Positions 43,401-46,083 of a stretch of DNA of 46,083 nucleotides are shown here, one piece after another; position 1 is the stretch's first letter, and each line of letters opens with the position of its first letter. Source of the stretch: Bacteroidales bacterium (GTDB lineage: Bacteria > Bacteroidota > Bacteroidia > Bacteroidales > JAEINX01); assembly GCA_016342645.1 (NCBI GenBank), contig JAEINX010000018.1, positions 1 through 46,083 on the forward strand, given 5' to 3'. Below the pieces are notes generated by a model. It did not search any database and was not told where the DNA came from. It saw only the letters and a program-made list of their open reading frames with translations. The position numbers and the translations under genes are program-made.

Positions 43401-45484
43401 ATTTCGTTGTTTCCAATCCATAACGTGTCTTCATTTACCTGATTGACTGCATAGCAAGAGACATAAAATGTATTACTTATGTTAAAATTTAAATAATTTC
43501 GTAAAATTGCTTTAATTTGTATAGTATCTCCATGGTCTGGATAGTCCGGTAAAATGCTTAGCTCACTATTTTTTATATATAGATCAGGAAGAATTGAATC
43601 AATATTTTCATAATAAATATTTATTGCAGGATCGCTAAAAAGATTATAATCATTTAGTAAATATTGATTTTTAATTTTTGCTTCCATAATGGCTTCACCT
43701 AATATATATGACCTGTTTGTGATTAATGCCTCGAAATAATTTAATGGTAAGGAAAGCGATTGATGGTGGGATTTTTTTGATGCTCCGACAAATCCAATGG
43801 ATCCTCTAATTGAATCGGAGCATAAAAATTGCTCTGCCATACAATCTTCTTCTTGTCCTGTTTTTTGAAAGGCACCTGTATGACAAGCACCGCTTAAGAT
43901 AAACGGCAATATATAATCATGTTTATTATTTAAATCACTATATTTAAAATCAAACGGAGAAGAAGCCCATTCTTCAACAATTCCGTGACCCATGTATGAA
44001 ACAAACATTTGACCTTTTTCGTATGCTTGTTTTAATGTATCTAAGCGATATGTTATAGTATCCCAAGATACAGGGTAATCCTGATCGTAATTATCAGGGA
44101 ACATTAGTTGTTTCTTAATTGAATCCTCTACAAGATTGTCAATACCAGTTAATGCATTTCTTTGTGTTTGGTAATCTGGATTATTATTAGAAACAAAATA
44201 ACCAAGGACAGTTAACATTTTATTTTTATAATCCAATTCATCAGGCTTAAAGTTCAGAAATTTATGAACTACGTTTTTAGTTTGTGTGGTGTCATCTACG
44301 CTGCAGCGGCCTATCATTAGGTCTGGGATATCATCGTAGACTACATTGCCGTTTATAGTGTCACAAGTGAGTTGAGTGAAATATACATCATAGCCGACTT
44401 GGTGGGTTGGAACACATTCATCTTCAGGTTCAAATCCAAAATTTGCATCACCAAATAGATTTACGTATGCAAGTTTATTATCATATGTGCTATTTGCATA
44501 ACCATAATAATAAGTATTACTTAATAAATTTCGCATTTTATCTTTATTGGAAAAACCGGCTAATGTATCTTCTTCTTCGATATCAATCATCTTAATTATA
44601 ACAACATCAAATCCATTAAAATCTGCTCTATGTTGTGCAAGTTTTTCAATTTCTATTTTTGCTATAGTATCTGTATAAAAATCCTGATGAGTAATAATTA
44701 AATAATCGCAACTGTCTTCTAAATATCCGTTTGGGAAAGATGTTACCCATTTCCATGAACCTGAATTCTCTAAACCAGCCCCACAACTCACCGAAGCATT
44801 CAAGCCATTCGATTCATAATTTATTAAAGTATTCCCAACAACCTCATTGAAAATCCCAACATTTTTATTTATAGAATCAGTAGGATTTATAAAATCCAGT
44901 TTAATATTCATTTCTGAGAAGGCCTTTAGCTCTTCTGTAACAGGATTAAACTGAATAGGGTTAATTAAAACTCTAATCACATTCTGTGCTCGAATTGCAC
45001 CTTTGTCGGTTAATTGTGCTAAGGTATCAATAATGAATTCATTATTCAAATATGTAGCAGTATCATACGTAAATTCTTCTTTGTAATAATCATAACCTTC
45101 ATCCGTTGTGTCTATAACATATTCCGGTGCGGGATAAATATTAAAATCGTTGAGTTTAATAGAATCCAATATGTTTATGCTAATCCCTATACTATCGCAT
45201 TCAGGTATAGCCACCAGGTACGATAAAACTGGTAATTCAGGATAACCGATTGAATCCATAACTGAATGACTTTTAATACTAATCCGCTGGAAACTGTCAA
45301 TTTCCATAGAATACATTCCGGGAATTTTTAAATTAAATTCTACCGAATCATTATTTGAAGATAAAATTGTATAAACAGGCTCGGTATTATCCGAAGCCGT
45401 AAATTCAACCCATTCCTGGGCCGATAGGGAATTAATAAATAATATTAAAACGCCGATTATAATTAATTGTAAGAATTTTTTCAT
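40439..45484 (-). CDS. Giant C25 peptidase-like T9SS protein with CARDB, FG-GAP, beta-helix and TPR regions
   Basis: 1681 residues. Signal peptide to LSAQ; C25 propeptide-like region (~22-225, with NPIQFNPVT as in the 1348-residue relative). The C25 domain has H500 in SYMGHGIVEEW and C534 in LSGACHTGAF. A CARDB-like adhesion domain follows (~650-770, LPDLYIKNSELSILPD), then an FG-GAP/VCBS region (~830-1160) with calcium-site sequences DIDNNGLEEI, DINNDRKEEI, DFNNDGINDI and DIDKDGDIEI. Next are a beta-helix (~1180-1390, ending RNNYWG), a TPR-like part (~1400-1570) and a T9SS sorting/FlgD-like end (NQNIPNPFSNETRIYFTLEE ... DGIYFYTLKI). It is expected at the cell surface, and is the first gene of a two-gene operon. 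Confidence 0.87.
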   Translation of the reverse strand: MKKFLQLIIIGVLILFINSLSAQEWVEFTASDNTEPVYTILSSNNDSVEFNLKIPGMYSMEIDSFQRISIKSHSVMDSIGYPELPVLSYLVAIPECDSIGISINILDSIKLNDFNIYPAPEYVIDTTDEGYDYYKEEFTYDTATYLNNEFIIDTLAQLTDKGAIRAQNVIRVLINPIQFNPVTEELKAFSEMNIKLDFINPTDSINKNVGIFNEVVGNTLINYESNGLNASVSCGAGLENSGSWKWVTSFPNGYLEDSCDYLIITHQDFYTDTIAKIEIEKLAQHRADFNGFDVVIIKMIDIEEEDTLAGFSNKDKMRNLLSNTYYYGYANSTYDNKLAYVNLFGDANFGFEPEDECVPTHQVGYDVYFTQLTCDTINGNVVYDDIPDLMIGRCSVDDTTQTKNVVHKFLNFKPDELDYKNKMLTVLGYFVSNNNPDYQTQRNALTGIDNLVEDSIKKQLMFPDNYDQDYPVSWDTITYRLDTLKQAYEKGQMFVSYMGHGIVEEWASSPFDFKYSDLNNKHDYILPFILSGACHTGAFQKTGQEEDCMAEQFLCSDSIRGSIGFVGASKKSHHQSLSLPLNYFEALITNRSYILGEAIMEAKIKNQYLLNDYNLFSDPAINIYYENIDSILPDLYIKNSELSILPDYPDHGDTIQIKAILRNYLNFNISNTFYVSCYAVNQVNEDTLWIGNNEINGFNGYFKELNFTWLTETISLFDYSFDININIDTSNSVGELNENNNSTFNNIQFFINQLNFPINNICNKNSNPISFDLYSNYEGEEIVFGSKVLTSSGETISNNQDNTEGYTSIANLNNDNSYQILQINTQSDPIELVAIGDTSWSYQFSNFNKYYIGPIVSDIDNNGLEEIIFIDIIEDNNQFESKYKCLNYDGTNRWNYNINGIKKTLPIICNLGDEFNSILIAYYHGNRFNIYYMKENENNDSIYIYDSLYISNIESLCFDPITTDLEKNDSLNMVIFCEGNGNKNIKIANLINKNLKTKILSDKNYLKPIVSDINNDRKEEIIFAELDSGIWILDYNLDSLSFINEPNLVSNFNILSGDFNNDGINDIACHVIENVNNKHLKIFKYNGNEIFVTPLISTGNSSWVSDIDKDGDIEIIYSSGSNLYYNDIPNTGNSIGWPGQRGNHRNSGVLHQPAYFPSYGDTVFWSNTISLTGDGEIPSNATLIIKPGTVIKADTASELIVYGTLIAKGTENHPIKFTANINTTSKQYWSGITTCNRSTDTLEHCIIENAQYGILFEDDGNYYINNCLIKNNYFGIGTFHSAPVIKENIITENHNGIGCYNNSTAIITDLINEPVQPFKNGIINHPSVGVSNHMSIPYINNGYNDIYNPEDTGLFMKFYHTDPEIKINCRNNYWGTTDTSEIYQYLSPDTCFRIDPILTRSQSSYSKSSNVEYDLLRSANIYFANEEYQNAENKYKELAEDYQNSAEACLAISGLFKCIKNSSGSWNEFEEYINQIRSDTSLPVIYRKTLYGYLNLCKREKQEYSEAISNYESILQNNPTYNDSCYAVINIGNTYLEAGNTKSTYGKLSWLRPKSTKAHIENTIKLLLSLKEDKESPPILNQNNYNFSLNQNIPNPFSNETRIYFTLEEANKVEISVYNIYGQKVKTLINKKLKPGKHFCDWDGKDILGNFASDGIYFYTLKINKKRITKKMIYIRKGGEK

Positions 45485-45601
45485 AGTAATTGTTTTTAAT
45501 TATTACTTATAAATATATTTGATTTTGTTCAGTACAATTTATGATTTTTCATTCAATCAAAGTTTCAAGTGTTGTAAAAAATGTTTAAATCAACATTACC
45601 A

Positions 45602-45631
45602 CAAAGTTAACTAATATTTGACAAATCCAAA
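45602..45631 (-). promoter_or_regulatory. Promoter for the minus-strand C25 operon
   Basis: On the minus strand: TTTG (45631-45628), 18 bp, TAACTTTG (45609-45602). The leader to the ATG at 45484 is about 110 nt. Confidence 0.6.
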
Positions 45632-45680
45632 CAAAATAATGAAAAGTTTTCAACAATTTTAATAAGTAATTAACAAATAC

Positions 45681-45711
45681 TTGCCTTTTCTTTTGTTATG
45701 TTGTATATTTG
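45681..45711 (+). promoter_or_regulatory. Divergent promoter facing 21-bp array C
   Basis: TTG (45681-45683), 20 bp, TATATTTG (45704-45711) on the plus strand. It would transcribe the frame at 45774 and the array. Confidence 0.5.
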
Positions 45712-45773
45712 CTTGCTTTTTTATAATAAAACTTAAAATAAAGTAAAAACCATACTCTAAAAATATTTAATCA

Positions 45774-46083
45774 ATGATTAATGTTTTACCCGGTATATTA
45801 AAAGGTAGCTATAAATATTACTCTAATGTGCTGAAATGCCATATGAACGCCCTAAAATGTTACATGAATGCCCTGAAACGTTGCATGAACGCCCTGAAAT
45901 GCTGCATGACCCCCCTAAAACGCTATATGACCGCCCTAAAACGCTGCATGAACGCCCTGAAATACTGTATGAACACCCTAAAATGTTACATGAACGCCCT
46001 AAAACCTTACATGAATCCCCTGAAACGCTATATGAACGTACTAAAATGCTATATAAACCCACTGAAATGCTGCAATGACACTA
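45774..46083 (+). CDS. Possible heptad-repeat protein encoded by array C (partial, runs off the window)
   Basis: An ATG 63 nt after the divergent promoter opens MINVLPGILKGSYKYYSNVL and enters the array in the frame where nearly every 21-bp unit starts with ATG, giving M-N-A-L-K-[CR]-[YC] about eleven times. There is no stop before the window edge. Changes between units are often silent (CTA/CTG, AAC/AAT) or swap Cys/Arg and Tyr/Cys. In favour: promoter, sensible leader, in-phase ATG. Against: other frames on both strands are also long, as any 21-bp array would give, and no known domain is present. Confidence 0.3.
   Translation, partial: MINVLPGILKGSYKYYSNVLKCHMNALKCYMNALKRCMNALKCCMTPLKRYMTALKRCMNALKYCMNTLKCYMNALKPYMNPLKRYMNVLKCYINPLKCCNDT
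45822..46083 (+). repeat. 21-bp tandem array C (at least 12 units, continues past the edge)
   Basis: ATG recurs at 45843, 45864, 45885, 45906, 45927, 45948, 45969, 45990, 46011 and 46032 (ATA at 46053) without a single slip. Most units follow ATGAACGCCCTGAAACG plus four bases, with an AACG/CGTT dyad. Variation is almost all transitions. The 45485-45680 gap before it holds only the C25 operon promoter. Confidence 0.9.

Noticed and set aside
45823..46078. Frames through array C with arginine/proline heptads or on the minus strand
   Set aside because: They are not in phase with the ATG anchor and have no promoter-leader arrangement; only the 45774 frame was kept, at low confidence.

Overview
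The window is AT-rich DNA from a member of the Bacteroidota, most likely an uncultured Bacteroidales/Marinilabiliales-type organism. The evidence is the repeated Bacteroidota promoter signature (TTTG or TTG about 18-21 bp upstream of TAnnTTTG), scarce Shine-Dalgarno sequences, two giant family C25 (gingipain-type) proteins with type IX secretion (T9SS) C-terminal sorting domains, and typical phylum genes (PnuC/NadR-like/thiamine-binding trio, GT3-GT35 glycogen enzyme, a RelA with a degenerate hydrolase domain).

Layout. 1-1.8 kb: a toxin-antitoxin patch holding an intact RelE-type pair, an intact MNT/HEPN (MntA/HepT) pair and two broken antitoxin relatives, one of them fused in frame to a second copy of the MNT tail. 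1.9-5.2 kb: an FAD oxidoreductase/mutase-like enzyme and an overlapping polytopic GT-C-like membrane protein. 5.3-8.05 kb, minus strand: a flippase, a NadR-like kinase, PnuC and a thiamine-binding protein. 8.2-10.2 kb: a radical SAM protein and an AEC transporter. 10.3-10.75 kb: a 21-bp tandem array. 10.9-16.7 kb: the glycogen synthase/phosphorylase fusion, OsmC, a Nudix hydrolase and ClpS.

16.8-25.9 kb is the main accessory region. Three tandemly duplicated Asp-box beta-propeller/Fn3 secreted proteins are followed by a 1348-residue C25 protease-like T9SS protein, punctuated by four 81-bp elements with perfect 15-bp terminal inverted repeats. 26.0-27.0 kb holds a small helical hypothetical protein and a hot spot of four different tandem repeats, including a second 21-bp array. 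27.0-38.6 kb is mostly housekeeping: NfeD, FloA, RelA, a hybrid histidine kinase with a receiver protein, RecQ, alkyladenine glycosylase, a HigBA pair with a frameshifted toxin, and RlmD. 38.8-45.5 kb, minus strand, is a second C25 locus: a 1681-residue C25/FG-GAP/beta-helix/TPR/T9SS protein translationally coupled to a 552-residue Asp-box/PKD protein. The window ends inside a third 21-bp array that sits behind its own promoter and is open in an ATG-led heptad frame.

The least explained signals are the three 21-bp arrays, which differ in sequence but share period, an ATG-like anchor in each unit and internal dyads; the four 81-bp elements restricted to the secreted-protein cluster; and the pairing, seen twice, of a C25/T9SS protein with 'RG-x-x-x-GE-[IL]-[YF]' Asp-box proteins. 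No tRNA, rRNA, CRISPR array, insertion-sequence transposase or replication origin was recognised.
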